Of a stretch of DNA of 64,000 nucleotides, positions 50,117-59,425 are shown piece after piece. Made by a program: the position numbers and the translations under genes. How positions within the stretch are numbered: the first letter of the stretch is position 1; every line of letters starts with the position of its first letter. Origin of the DNA: Saccharibacillus alkalitolerans (GTDB lineage Bacteria; Bacillota; Bacilli; Paenibacillales; Paenibacillaceae); contig NZ_JAAFGS010000004.1 in assembly GCF_011090185.1 (NCBI RefSeq), positions 1 through 64,000 of the forward strand. The letters are read 5' to 3'. The notes under the pieces were generated by a model. That model made no database searches and had not been told where the DNA came from. It saw nothing but the letters and a program-made list of their open reading frames with translations.

Positions 50117-51964
50117 TTAAGCGACGGGATTCAGCTTGTCCGTCTCTTCGGCATCATTCGTGTCTTCGCCGCCCGCTTGAATGCCTTTCGGAATGTCGGC
50201 ATTCTCTGTAACCTCGGAAGCCAAAATCACCGCTCCTTCTGTCCCCGTCCCGTCCAGCGTAAAGCGAGAAAGAGCAGACTGAAGCCCTTCCGCAAGCTCG
50301 GACAGGAAGAGAGCCGAACCTTGAACTTCCTCCATTGTCGAGAGCTGCTCTTCGCCGGCGGCGCTGACTTCCTCGATGCCGGCCGCTCCCTGCTGAGCGA
50401 TCGAACTGACTTCGCGCATCGCGTCCGCGATCCGCGAAGTCTGGCTCATCAGCAGATTGATCAATTCGCCGGCTTCGCCCGTTTCCTGCCGAACTCCGGT
50501 GACCGAACTGCGGATTCGGCCGAACACTTCCGAAATTTCCCGCCCGCTCTCCACGCCCCGTTTGGCCCGGTCGGCTCCTTCGTTAAGCGAAGTAACCGCC
50601 GCCTCCGATTCTTCCTGAATGGCGGCGATGATCCGGCTGATCGTTCGGGTAGAGTCGGCCGCGCTCTCCGCGAGCTTGCGGATCTCTTGGGCCACGACCG
50701 CAAAGCCGCGGCCGGCTTCTCCGGCGCGCGCCGCTTCGATCGAAGCGTTCAGCGACAGCAGATTGGTCTGCTTGGCAACCTGGTCGATCAGAACCGCCGC
50801 AGCCCCGATTTCTTCGGAACGGCCGCGCAGCCCTTTCACGACTTCCAGCGCATGGGCGACGCTGCGGTCGATCTCGTTCATGCGTCCGATCGTTTTTTGG
50901 ACTTCTTCGCTGCCCCGTTCGGCCGCTTCGTTGGCGCCCTGCACGGAACCGGCAATTTCTTCCCCGGTTTTCCCGAGGCGGCGCATATTGCCCTCCATTT
51001 CGTCAACGAAGCCGCTGACCCCTACAATCGCCTTCGCCTGGGTCTCGAAACCGGCGGACAGCTCGGCCGAGGATGTCGCGATATGTCCCGCCGCTCCCGT
51101 CGTCTGTTCCGCGCTCGCGGCCAACTGCTGCGAGGAGGCGGACAGAGCAGAAGCGCTGTCGTCGACCTGGCGGATCATGTCGCGCAGACCGGCGATCATG
51201 CGATTGAACGACTGCGTAACCTGGCCGATTTCGTCGCGGAACAGATACGTGCCCTGCACGCTGAGGTCCCCGCCCTCCGCCTTCCGCATCATCTGCTGCA
51301 TCTGACGCAGCGGATCGGATACAAGGCGCGCGATCAGCAGCCCTCCTCCGGCGATCAGCAGCACGCCGACGCCGATACAGATAAAGATCAAGAGGGTGGA
51401 AGCAGACGCCAGATCGAGCGAAGCCTCGTTATTGTTTTGCGCTTCCCGCAGAAGCTGAGTATTCAGCTTGTTCACGACCTGGTTGACTTGTTCGCGGATC
51501 GGCTGCAGCTCCGAGCTGAACATCCCGTAAGCTTCTCGGTCCTGATTGCGGGTCGCCAGATCCACGATCCGCGATCGAACGTTGAAGTAGTTCGGCGTCA
51601 GCTTGCTGTACTCGTCATACAACGCTTTCGCATCCGCGCTGAGCGCGATCTTTTCGAGTTCGGAATAAGCCATCGCGTTGCGCGCCGTTCTGTCGCTGAT
51701 GCTCATCGACAAATTCTGGTTTGCCGTGTAGTCTTCGGTCAGCATCATTTCCATGACGTACGCTTCGATCGCGCTGTTGTTCGAGCTCACCTGCCCGATC
51801 GCGTTCAGCGAACGCAGATTGTTCTGATACATGTTCTCCGAAGCCGCCGCCATCTGCTTCATCGCGAAATACCCGGTGCAGCCCACGGCCAGCAGTATGA
51901 TTCCGGACAACAGCGTCAGCAACAATATTTTCGTTTTGACCTTGAAATTCCGCATCTTGCTCAT
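50117..51964 (-). CDS. Methyl-accepting chemotaxis protein (4HB sensor)
   Basis: 615 aa. Membrane helix 12-34, periplasm-facing helical sensor about 36-190 (4HB_MCP type, ligand unknown), second helix about 191-212, HAMP about 213-265, and a long signalling coiled coil with the hairpin tip [29 protein letters not shown]. The acidic tail ([16 protein letters not shown]) lacks a recognisable CheR-binding pentapeptide. Convergent with motAB, with its own promoter candidate. Confidence 0.93.
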   Translation of the reverse strand: MSKMRNFKVKTKILLLTLLSGIILLAVGCTGYFAMKQMAAASENMYQNNLRSLNAIGQVSSNNSAIEAYVMEMMLTEDYTANQNLSMSISDRTARNAMAYSELEKIALSADAKALYDEYSKLTPNYFNVRSRIVDLATRNQDREAYGMFSSELQPIREQVNQVVNKLNTQLLREAQNNNEASLDLASASTLLIFICIGVGVLLIAGGGLLIARLVSDPLRQMQQMMRKAEGGDLSVQGTYLFRDEIGQVTQSFNRMIAGLRDMIRQVDDSASALSASSQQLAASAEQTTGAAGHIATSSAELSAGFETQAKAIVGVSGFVDEMEGNMRRLGKTGEEIAGSVQGANEAAERGSEEVQKTIGRMNEIDRSVAHALEVVKGLRGRSEEIGAAAVLIDQVAKQTNLLSLNASIEAARAGEAGRGFAVVAQEIRKLAESAADSTRTISRIIAAIQEESEAAVTSLNEGADRAKRGVESGREISEVFGRIRSSVTGVRQETGEAGELINLLMSQTSRIADAMREVSSIAQQGAAGIEEVSAAGEEQLSTMEEVQGSALFLSELAEGLQSALSRFTLDGTGTEGAVILASEVTENADIPKGIQAGGEDTNDAEETDKLNPVA

Positions 51965-52011
51965 CGCCCCCCGGCTAGTCTAAAAGTCTTCCATTCGTTT
52001 GGATTTTCTTC

Positions 52012-52042
52012 ATTCTATCAGTTCCCCGTAAAATCTGTGCAA
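52012..52042 (-). promoter_or_regulatory. Candidate promoter of the chemoreceptor gene
   Basis: Minus strand: -35 TTGCAC (52037-52042), 19 bp, extended -10 TGATAGAAT (-10 at 52012-52017), about 50 nt before the ATG. The 19-bp spacer is long but the TGn extension compensates. Confidence 0.5.
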
Positions 52043-52160
52043 GATTTTTATGAACAAAGGTCCATCTTTCAACTTTTTCATATAAGAACGAAGCAAAAAG
52101 GACAGAAGGAACCAACCAAAAGAACTACTCACATATCCTAAGGAAACAGCCCCTTAACGC

Positions 52161-52200
52161 AAAAAAAGACATGATTTCCTTAACAGGAAATCACGTCTTT
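52161..52200 (-). terminator. Terminator of the minJ-like gene
   Basis: Minus strand: GACGTGATTTCC-TGTTAA-GGAAATCATGTC stem (one mismatch) followed by T7, 19 nt past the stop codon. Confidence 0.88.
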
Positions 52201-52218
52201 CGCCCTTCGATCGTCTAG

Positions 52219-53619
52219 TTAATCTACGGGTGAAGAAGCGGCGGGAGAGGCTTTGCTCTTCCGATCCTCCAGCGGTTCTTCGGCGGTAAGAGTCTGACTG
52301 TCCGCCGAAGGAAGTCCGGCATCCGATGCGGGAGACGCCAGAAGTATCGGTTCGACTTCAATCCGCCCCGGTTCGGTATGCACGCTCCACAATCCCGGAA
52401 GAGAGAGCGGCCGGGAAGGACGCTCGGATAACGAAGCGTCGTCCGGCGCAAATACGAAACCGAGCTGGTGATGATCGCCCGCGTAAATCGGACGCTGCAG
52501 AAATTTGCTCTCCCCGCTGCGATTCTGCACTTCGAGCTTGCAAAACGCCGAATTGATTCGCAGCGCTTCGTGCATCTGCTGAGTCGTGCCGACCAGGCTT
52601 CCGTTCACTTTCAGCATTGTTTCGCCCGGCAGGATGCCCATGTCTTCGGCGGGACTGCCCGGCTGGACGGCCAAAATCTTAAGTCCGCGTCCCGAGTGCG
52701 CGTAGAGGGACGGCTGGCCGTCTTCTTCGCGAACCGCGTCGCGAATCAGCGCTTCGCGCAGAACGATGCCCGCTGCGGCGACGATGACGGTAATCGACGG
52801 CCAGAATACCGCGCCGGCCGCCAGAATCAGCAGAACCCCTCCGAACAGCAGCCCGCGCAGCGCCGTTCGGGAAGCTTTTCGTTCCGGCAGCTGTGTCCAT
52901 GTCGCTTCCTGCATGCCGAACATGACCGGAAGCGACAGCAGCGTATAGCCCGCCGCTTCCGGCAGGCCCAACCAGCCGTTAAGCGGGGGATGCCAAGGCA
53001 GCGAGATTGCGCCGCCTTCGGCCGGAACAAGCAGCAGCGTCGGCGCCAACCAGAGCATGCGCAGCACGTAAGCTCCGACCGGACGGCCGCGCTTGCCCGG
53101 TATGTAAGTCGGCAGGGCAAAGTGCTTGCCCTGCAGAGCAATCAATGCGCTTTCCGTCAGATGCAGGAGAGCCGCCAAGACCAGCAGCGCAGGGATATTC
53201 AGACCCTGAATCGCGCCTAGCACGCTGCCCCCTACTCCCGTATCCGGCAGCCCGGGAATCCAGCTCAACGCGAACTGCAGCACGCCCAATGCGCCGACGG
53301 CGTAAGCAAAATTCGCAAAACGGATCCGGAACGCCAGCAGCACGAGCGCGGTAATCCATACCGCCGCCGCTCCGGACGGCGTCAGCGTAAAGCCGAGTCC
53401 GGCCATGATCAGCGATACGGCCGCGCCCGCGCACAGTCCGCCCAGCAGCGAACGCGCCGCCAGTCCCCCGTATCCGTGCAGACGGATATGAAAAAGCTTG
53501 CGCTCCAACATGCCCTGACGCCGATAATACATGAGCAGAATGAGCAGACCTGCCCAATAAAAAGGCTGAACAATCAATTCCAGCAGTGCCGACAGGATCA
53601 TTTCCAAGTATTCGTTCAT
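52219..53619 (-). CDS. minJ: Multi-pass membrane PDZ protein, MinJ-like
   Basis: 466 aa. About eight hydrophobic segments (10-290), then one PDZ domain (about 300-385: RGLKILAVQPGSPAEDMGIL, GETMLKVNGSLVG) and a Pro/Ser-rich tail. B. subtilis MinJ has the same layout (shorter, about 400 aa) and also lies next to ctpB; it bridges DivIVA and MinCD at division sites. The identification rests on layout and position more than on residue motifs. ATG with AAAAGGAG. A terminator precedes it, so it is expressed separately or by read-through from ctpB. Confidence 0.72.
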   Translation of the reverse strand: MNEYLEMILSALLELIVQPFYWAGLLILLMYYRRQGMLERKLFHIRLHGYGGLAARSLLGGLCAGAAVSLIMAGLGFTLTPSGAAAVWITALVLLAFRIRFANFAYAVGALGVLQFALSWIPGLPDTGVGGSVLGAIQGLNIPALLVLAALLHLTESALIALQGKHFALPTYIPGKRGRPVGAYVLRMLWLAPTLLLVPAEGGAISLPWHPPLNGWLGLPEAAGYTLLSLPVMFGMQEATWTQLPERKASRTALRGLLFGGVLLILAAGAVFWPSITVIVAAAGIVLREALIRDAVREEDGQPSLYAHSGRGLKILAVQPGSPAEDMGILPGETMLKVNGSLVGTTQQMHEALRINSAFCKLEVQNRSGESKFLQRPIYAGDHHQLGFVFAPDDASLSERPSRPLSLPGLWSVHTEPGRIEVEPILLASPASDAGLPSADSQTLTAEEPLEDRKSKASPAASSPVD

Positions 53620-53645
53620 CGGTTTCTCCTTTTCGTCCCGCTTGT

Positions 53646-53671
53646 AAAAAGAGAAGGCTCGCGCCTTCTCT
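53646..53671 (-). terminator. Terminator after ctpB
   Basis: Minus strand: GAGAAGGC-GCGA-GCCTTCTC followed by T5, 18 nt past the ctpB stop codon. Confidence 0.88.
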
Positions 53672-53687
53672 TCGTTAACACGCTGTT

Positions 53688-55139
53688 TTAGGAGTTCGAC
53701 GCAGGCGCGAGCGTTTCCTTCTTCAGCTCGTCGATCGCCTGATTCAGCTGCTTGTCGTTGGCCTTGTCGGTGATCTGTTTCAAAATGGCCGCTTCGAGCG
53801 CTTCGGCCGTTTTTTTGTCGATCATGCCGCTGACCGTCAGCTTTTGCGCGGTTTGGAAAGCCTGTACCTGCTTTTTCGTCTCCGCATCGAAGTATCCGTC
53901 TTTGCGTTTGGCGTCATAGCCCAGTCCGCTCAGCATGATCTGCGCGCTCTTGACGCTTTCGTTGTTCATGTCGTACTTGAGCGTCTGTTCCTTGTCGATC
54001 GGAACCACCGAGAAGTAATCCGGCTGGCTGACCTTTTCGTCCGGCTTGATGCCTTTTTCGTGAATCCATTCCGCGTCCGGCGTCAGCCACTTCGCAATGG
54101 TCAGCTTAAGCAGCGTTCCGTCGCCGAGGCGATTCGGAATGCTTGTCTGAACGGTGCCTTTGCCGAACGAATTCTCGCCCATCAGCTTCGCTCCCGCCGA
54201 CTCCTTCAGCGCGCCGGCCATAATTTCGGAGGCGCTGGCGCTGCCGCCGTTGATGAGCACCGTGACCGGGTAAGCTTTTTTCGATTTGGCGCCTGTCGAA
54301 CGAACAGCCTGACGCGCTCCGCTCCGCTGCTCTTCCTGCACGATGATGCTGCCTTTCGGCACGAACTGCTCCGCCATGTCGACCACGACGTTGAGCAGAC
54401 CGCCCGGATTGCTGCGCAGGTCGATGACGAGTCCCTTCATGTTCTGCTTTTCGAGCTTGGTCAGCTCTTCCTTGAAGCGTTCGCCCGTGTTGGACGAGAA
54501 CTGCGTGACTTCGATCACGCCGACCCCGCCGTTTTCCATATGGGCGTTGACGGTCTCGAGCTCCACGTCGTCCCGCGTGATTTCGAATTTGATCGGGTCC
54601 TGCGTACCCGGGCGCCGGACCATGATGGTCACTTTGCTTCCCTTCGGCCCCCGGATCTTGGATACGGCCGTCTGCAGATCCAGACCTGCCAGCGATTTGC
54701 CGTCGACCGACAGCAGCACGTCTTTCGCCTGAATGCCGGCCTTCTCGGCCGGAGATCCCTTGATCGGAGACACGACCGTGACCTGGTCGTTCTTGAGCTC
54801 GACTTCGGCGCCGATCCCCGTGAACGAACCTTCGATCGATTCGTTGAATTCGCTGGCCTGTTCGGCCGGCATATAGGCGGAATAAGGATCGCCCAGCGAA
54901 CCGACGATGCCGTTGATCGCGCCTTCGACCAGCTTGCCGTGATCCACGTCTTTATAATAGTTGTCCTCGATCAACTTGACCGCCGTATTGAGCTTGTTCA
55001 GTTCGCTCTGGCTTAGACCCGTGCTCGCGCTTGCTCCGCTGCTTGCGAAGATCGGATAATTCGTCAAGGCCAGCACCGCTCCCCCTCCGATGATCATTGC
55101 CACAATGACCAACAGAACCGCCGTCCGTTTTTTTATCAT
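53688..55139 (-). CDS. ctpB: S41 carboxy-terminal processing protease CtpB
   Basis: 483 aa. Signal-anchor helix about 5-30; PDZ about 105-180 (GIGAEVELKNDQVTVVSPI); S41 catalytic domain with LRSNPGGLL, nucleophile Ser302 in GGSASASE and Lys327 in SFGKGTVQ; a C-terminal peptidoglycan-binding domain (about 385-455). In B. subtilis CtpB processes SpoIVFA to switch on SigK; vegetative roles are also possible. ATG with AAGGAGG. Follows the EnvC-like gene. Confidence 0.9.
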   Translation of the reverse strand: MIKKRTAVLLVIVAMIIGGGAVLALTNYPIFASSGASASTGLSQSELNKLNTAVKLIEDNYYKDVDHGKLVEGAINGIVGSLGDPYSAYMPAEQASEFNESIEGSFTGIGAEVELKNDQVTVVSPIKGSPAEKAGIQAKDVLLSVDGKSLAGLDLQTAVSKIRGPKGSKVTIMVRRPGTQDPIKFEITRDDVELETVNAHMENGGVGVIEVTQFSSNTGERFKEELTKLEKQNMKGLVIDLRSNPGGLLNVVVDMAEQFVPKGSIIVQEEQRSGARQAVRSTGAKSKKAYPVTVLINGGSASASEIMAGALKESAGAKLMGENSFGKGTVQTSIPNRLGDGTLLKLTIAKWLTPDAEWIHEKGIKPDEKVSQPDYFSVVPIDKEQTLKYDMNNESVKSAQIMLSGLGYDAKRKDGYFDAETKKQVQAFQTAQKLTVSGMIDKKTAEALEAAILKQITDKANDKQLNQAIDELKKETLAPASNS

Positions 55140-55261
55140 GGTGCAAGCCTCCTTGGAAATATCCTCAACCTGTGACTCCGACCGTTTACGGTTTATGCCG
55201 CGTTTCCCCGAACATGAAACGCGCTATAAAAATCGAAATGGCTGTGCTTCTTATTTTGGAC

Positions 55262-55330
55262 GAAGCCTTCGCCAAACGCAAGACCCGCCCGGAACGCGCC
55301 GGGCGGGAATTCGGATGGTGCAAAGGCTTC
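55262..55330. repeat. 69-bp imperfect palindrome between envC-like and ctpB genes
   Basis: Central perfect stem CCCGCCCGG/CCGGGCGGG (55284-55292, 55299-55307) inside partly matching outer arms (GAAGCCTTCGC / GCAAAGGCTTC). No T-run on the minus strand. A second perfect hairpin CGCGTTTC/GAAACGCG sits at 55199-55223. These may attenuate or stabilise the mRNA between the two genes. Confidence 0.6.
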
Positions 55331-55343
55331 TCCTTCGCCGGGC

Positions 55344-56726
55344 TTACCAGCCCAGGTAAGGCACCGGGTTGACCGGCTCGCCGTTGATTCTTACTTCAAA
55401 ATGCAGGTGCGGTCCGGTCGAATTGCCGGTCGATCCGATTTCGGCGATCTTCTGGCCGCGCTGAACCGTCTGGCCCGGCGTCACCATAATGCCTCCGTCG
55501 CGGATATGTCCGTAGAGCGTCCAGACTCCGTTCCCGTGATCGACCACGACCGTATTGCCGTAACCGTTCCACCACTGGGCGACGGTTACGACGCCGCTTT
55601 CGGCGGCATGGATATCCGTACCCTGCGGAGCCGCCATATCGACGCCGGTGTGCTTCTTGACCTTGCCGGTAATCGGGTGCACCCGCGTGCCGAAGCCGGA
55701 AGACATCCGGTAGTGGTCCACCGGCGTCAGCATCGAACCGCTCGAAGACGATTGGCTTCCGCCGCTGTCCGGCAGGGGAGACGTATCTCCGCTGCTGTAC
55801 GAATAGTCGCTCGAAGACTGCGCGGCTTCCGCCGCAGCCGCGGCACGGGCCGCCTCTTGTTCGGCCTGGCGCTGCTCCTCGGCCTTTTTCTCTGCCGCGG
55901 CCTGACGGGCTTTCTCCTGGGCGACGCGCAGCGCGGCTTCGGCCTCGGCTCTGCGGCGCGCTTCCTCGATCTCGCGCTTCTCGCGTTCCAGATCCGCACG
56001 CTTGGTCGCGAATTCGACGAGCATCGCGTCCTGCTCTTCGCTGATCTCGCCGGCTTCTTCGATATCGGCGTCGTACTGGGCGATCAGCTTGCGCTTCTCC
56101 TGTTCCTTGGCGTCCAGTTCTTTCTTATGGGCCTCCACCTGCGCGAGCAGCGTCTTCTGCGTGGCGTGCTGCATCTTCAGATCCGCCTGTTTTTCCACCA
56201 CGATCTCCTGGTCGCGCTTCTGCTCTTCCAGAATGCTGCGGTCTTGGCCGATGATGCGCTTAATCGAATCGGCACGGTTCAGAAAATCGCCGAAATCGGC
56301 GGAAGCCATCAGCACGTCGAGGTAGGAAACGGCCCCGTCGGTATACATCATGCGGACCCGCGTATCGAGCAGTCCTTCGCGCTCGGAAATCCGCTTTTTG
56401 GCGGCTTCCAGATCTTTTTGGGTCTGCTCGAGCTGCATTTCGGTCTCCGACAGTTCCATGGTTACCTGGGTCAGCTTGCCGCCGACCACTTCGATATTCG
56501 CCAGCACCTGCTCCAGGTACTGGGACGTTTTGTTTTTGTAATGCTGGGCCGCTTTCTTGTCGGCCTCCGCCGCCTTCTTCTGCGTCTGTGCGTCTTTTTC
56601 CTGCTGCTGCAGTTTTTCGAGCTGGCGGTCGATTTTATCCGTCGAGCCCGAAGCATGAAGGCTGGCAGGCTGGACGATCAATGCGGCCAACAAGACGCCG
56701 GCCAATACCGAAGCTGTTTTTTTCAA
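55344..56726 (-). CDS. EnvC-like murein hydrolase activator with M23/LytM domain
   Basis: 460 aa. Signal peptide about 1-26, a long coiled coil (about 30-270) and a Ser/Gly linker (about 290-330). A LytM domain at about 340-455 has zinc-ligand motifs HTGVDMAAP and GPHLHFEV and YGHI, so it may be an active endopeptidase rather than a pure activator. The coiled coil is the part of EnvC/PcsB that docks with FtsX. TTG start with GGATGGGG. 53 nt after ftsX, which strongly suggests FtsEX control. Confidence 0.88.
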   Translation of the reverse strand: MKKTASVLAGVLLAALIVQPASLHASGSTDKIDRQLEKLQQQEKDAQTQKKAAEADKKAAQHYKNKTSQYLEQVLANIEVVGGKLTQVTMELSETEMQLEQTQKDLEAAKKRISEREGLLDTRVRMMYTDGAVSYLDVLMASADFGDFLNRADSIKRIIGQDRSILEEQKRDQEIVVEKQADLKMQHATQKTLLAQVEAHKKELDAKEQEKRKLIAQYDADIEEAGEISEEQDAMLVEFATKRADLEREKREIEEARRRAEAEAALRVAQEKARQAAAEKKAEEQRQAEQEAARAAAAAEAAQSSSDYSYSSGDTSPLPDSGGSQSSSSGSMLTPVDHYRMSSGFGTRVHPITGKVKKHTGVDMAAPQGTDIHAAESGVVTVAQWWNGYGNTVVVDHGNGVWTLYGHIRDGGIMVTPGQTVQRGQKIAEIGSTGNSTGPHLHFEVRINGEPVNPVPYLGW

Positions 56727-56779
56727 AACGGGTTCCCCATCCTTTATTCCGAATTATCGTTGGCAGCCGTTCGCCAGCG

Positions 56780-57688
56780 TCAGACCTTCAAAAACTTGCG
56801 GATCGAAATCGTGCTGCCCCAGGCTCCGATCAGGAAGCCGAGACCGAGAATCAAAATGCTGAACCACAGCCAGATTTCCTGGAGAGGGATTAACGTGAAC
56901 AGCGCCGAACTCCAGTCGGCGGCCGCCAGTTGAACTCTGAAATATCCGTATAATACAATCGCCAACGTCAAGGCCGCTCCGGTCATTCCCACCAGCACGC
57001 CCTCGATAAAGAACGGCCAGCGGATAAAGCGGTTCGTCGCGCCGACCAGCTTCATGATCGCGATCTCTCTGCGGCGGGCGATGATGGTCACCTTGATCGT
57101 GTTCGCGATCAGGAACATCGCCATGACGCCGAGACCCACGACGAGCAGCAGGCCGACGACGCGGATCGTCTGCGTCCACTGGAACAGTCTTTCCGCGGTT
57201 CCTTTTCCGTAATCCACTTCGTAAATCGGCTCGTTCGGATTCGAATCGTTGAGCGCCGAAATCTTGTCCGCCACGAACGGCACCGTCGTCGCTTCGATGA
57301 CCTGAACCTTGAACATGTCGGGCAGCGGGTTCGTCCCCGTCTCTTCGTAGCCCTTCACCATCGCGTCGCCGAGCGTCTCGCGCATCGCTTCCAGGCCTTC
57401 CTGCTTCGACACGAAAGTCAGTTCCTGCACTTCCGGCATGTTCCGGATCTCCTGTTCGACGGCCTCGCGCTGTCCCTGCTCGATATCGAGGTTCAGGTAC
57501 ACGCTGATCTCCACCTGCTTGTCGACCTCGTCGGCCGCCCGGTCGAGGTTCAGCACGAGCAGCAGCGCGACGCCCAGCAGGGAGAGCGATACGACGATGG
57601 ACAGCATCGAAGCGACCGACATCCAGCCGTTCCGGAATACGTCTTTCGTGCCTTCGCGAAGATGCCGCAGAAGGGTATTAAAATTCAT
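56780..57688 (-). CDS. ftsX: Cell-division ABC permease FtsX
   Basis: 302 aa. One N-terminal helix (about 22-43), an extracellular domain (about 45-165; VYLNLDIEQGQREAVEQEI) that would contact the EnvC-like coiled coil, then three helices (about 180-300) with the FtsX motif NTIKVTIIARRREIAIMKLVG. ATG with GGGGAG. Overlaps ftsE by 11 nt. Confidence 0.95.
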   Translation of the reverse strand: MNFNTLLRHLREGTKDVFRNGWMSVASMLSIVVSLSLLGVALLLVLNLDRAADEVDKQVEISVYLNLDIEQGQREAVEQEIRNMPEVQELTFVSKQEGLEAMRETLGDAMVKGYEETGTNPLPDMFKVQVIEATTVPFVADKISALNDSNPNEPIYEVDYGKGTAERLFQWTQTIRVVGLLLVVGLGVMAMFLIANTIKVTIIARRREIAIMKLVGATNRFIRWPFFIEGVLVGMTGAALTLAIVLYGYFRVQLAAADWSSALFTLIPLQEIWLWFSILILGLGFLIGAWGSTISIRKFLKV

Positions 57689-58364
57689 AACCGTAATCTC
57701 CCCTCAGCTGGTCGCGGACGACCTGCCCGTTCTCGATCGCGAGCACGCGCTTGCGCATCGTGTTGACGATCTCCTTGTTGTGGGTTGCCATTACGATCGT
57801 CGTGCCCCGGAAGTTGATCTCGTCCAGCAGTTGCATGATGCCCCAGGACGTCTCCGGATCGAGGTTGCCGGTCGGCTCGTCCGCCACGATGACCGACGGA
57901 TTGTTCACGATCGCCCGAGCGATCGCCACGCGCTGCTGCTCGCCGCCCGACAGATGCGCCGGTTCGCGGTTCGCTTTGTTCTTCAGCCCGACCAGGTCGA
58001 GCACTTCCATGACTCTCTTCTTCATGATCTTGCGCGGCGCTTCGATCACTTCCATCGCGAACGCGACGTTCTCGTAAGCGGTCAGCTTCGGCAGCAGCCG
58101 GTAATCTTGGAAAATGACGCCGATATTGCGGCGCAGCAGCGGAATGTTGCGCTGCTTCAGCTTGCCGAGGTTGAATCCGTTGACGGAAATCTGCCCCTTC
58201 GTCGGTACCTCTTCTCTATACATCAGCTTCATGAACGTCGACTTGCCGGCGCCCGAAGGGCCGACGACGTACACGAATTCGCTGCGGTCGATCTGGACCG
58301 AAACCCCTTTGAGCGCATGGGTTCCGTTCGGATATGTCTTCCACACATCCTGCATGTCGATCAC
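57678..58364 (-). CDS. ftsE: Cell-division ABC ATPase FtsE
   Basis: 228 aa. Walker A GPSGAGKSTFMKL, Q-loop NIGVIFQDYRLL, signature LSGGEQQRVAIARA, Walker B VIVADEPTGNLD and H-loop ATHNKEIV, all intact. GTG start with GGGAAG 7 nt upstream. Provides ATP hydrolysis that FtsX passes to the wall hydrolase encoded next. Confidence 0.95.
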   Translation of the reverse strand: MIDMQDVWKTYPNGTHALKGVSVQIDRSEFVYVVGPSGAGKSTFMKLMYREEVPTKGQISVNGFNLGKLKQRNIPLLRRNIGVIFQDYRLLPKLTAYENVAFAMEVIEAPRKIMKKRVMEVLDLVGLKNKANREPAHLSGGEQQRVAIARAIVNNPSVIVADEPTGNLDPETSWGIMQLLDEINFRGTTIVMATHNKEIVNTMRKRVLAIENGQVVRDQLRGDYGYEF

Positions 58365-58771
58365 GGTATCACTTCCCGAATTTGAATTTGCAGCCTTCGG
58401 CGCTTTGCGTCCCCCGCGCGCCTGTCGTTCCTTGGTACCGCCTGCATGCCGCGGTCTCTATATCCAGCCGCACAACCGCCCCTCGTCAATCGGTCGTGCC
58501 GCCTAAGCTCTTCTCTATGTATGTCATTGTAACAAATTTGTCCCTGCATGAGTAGAGACCCGGACTTCTCATAATGTCTAGGGCTATGGGGGAGGTTTTT
58601 CTCATTGTTCTTCCCTTGCAAAAAAGCTTCGGGCACGCCGGTAAGCGGCTCCGAAGCTTACGGGGTGCTCCCCCGGCATTCACGTTATAAATCCGGCGGA
58701 CACGCCGGTTCGATCGTCCGTCCCCAGTATAACCGATGCCTCCGGCGCGCGTCCAGTTCGGTTCGGCGCCG
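58365..58771. other. 407-bp intergenic region before ftsE
   Basis: No gene seen. The minus side has TTGTTACAAT at about 58523-58532 (TACAAT -10) as a possible ftsE promoter without a good -35. The pilus operon terminator lies at 58619-58659, and a perfect CCGGCG-GACA-CGCCGG hairpin at 58693-58708. Confidence 0.5.
58619..58659 (-). terminator. Terminator of the type IV pilus operon
   Basis: Minus strand: AAGCTTCGG / CCGAAGCTT, a perfect 9-bp stem with an 18-nt loop, followed by T6; 112 nt beyond the stop codon of the pilO-like gene. Confidence 0.72.
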
Positions 58772-59425
58772 TTACGGGGCAGGATCGGCAGATGTGTCGG
58801 TTCCGTTACTGTCCGGAACAGCAGCCGGGTCGGGAACGGCCGCCGAACTTTGAGGCAGGTAACTGGCGTTGAACGTGACGGTGGCCTCGAGCAGGGTTCC
58901 TTTGAACGCGTACGGCTTGGTCAGGGTAAACTGTTCGACCGAGGTGAGACGCGGAAGGTCTTGAATGGCGCTCATCCAGGCTTTGATCCCTTCGTAGCTG
59001 CCGCGGATATTCGCCGTCACATAGACCGATTTGACCTGCCCCGCCGCCGATGAACCTGCGCTTTGCGCCGCTTCCGAAGCTTGCGCCGTATTTTCGTCCG
59101 AAAACGAGGCGTCGGACAAGATCACGCTGGTCTCCAGCCCGACCTTGTACAGATCCGTCACGATTCGTTCCTGATCGGGATTGGCGGGCAGCTTGGCCGC
59201 GATTTGCTCGGCGCTGAGCTCCCCCGCTCCTACGGTCTTCAACTCGTCGATTTTTCTCTGATAAACGTCGTTCTCCTGCTGAAGCCGCGCGATCTCCGCC
59301 TCGTTCGCCGCGATATCTTCCGTTTGCGGGCGGATCATCAGCATGTAAGGCACCAGCAGCAGCAGGAACAGCACGGCTATGCCCAGCACCAGCGCCTGAC
59401 GGTTATTATGGATTCGTTCCATCAT
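58772..59425 (-). CDS. pilO: PilO-like type IV pilus assembly protein
   Basis: 217 aa. Short basic N-terminus, one membrane helix (about 11-31), coiled coil (about 34-60) and a small alpha/beta domain (about 75-195), the layout of PilO. It would pair with the PilN part of the preceding protein to form the inner-membrane alignment complex. Start at 59425 with AGGAGG 9 nt upstream, inside the end of the pilM-pilN gene (20-nt overlap). Sequence motifs are weak; the call rests on layout and position. Confidence 0.75.
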   Translation of the reverse strand: MMERIHNNRQALVLGIAVLFLLLLVPYMLMIRPQTEDIAANEAEIARLQQENDVYQRKIDELKTVGAGELSAEQIAAKLPANPDQERIVTDLYKVGLETSVILSDASFSDENTAQASEAAQSAGSSAAGQVKSVYVTANIRGSYEGIKAWMSAIQDLPRLTSVEQFTLTKPYAFKGTLLEATVTFNASYLPQSSAAVPDPAAVPDSNGTDTSADPAP

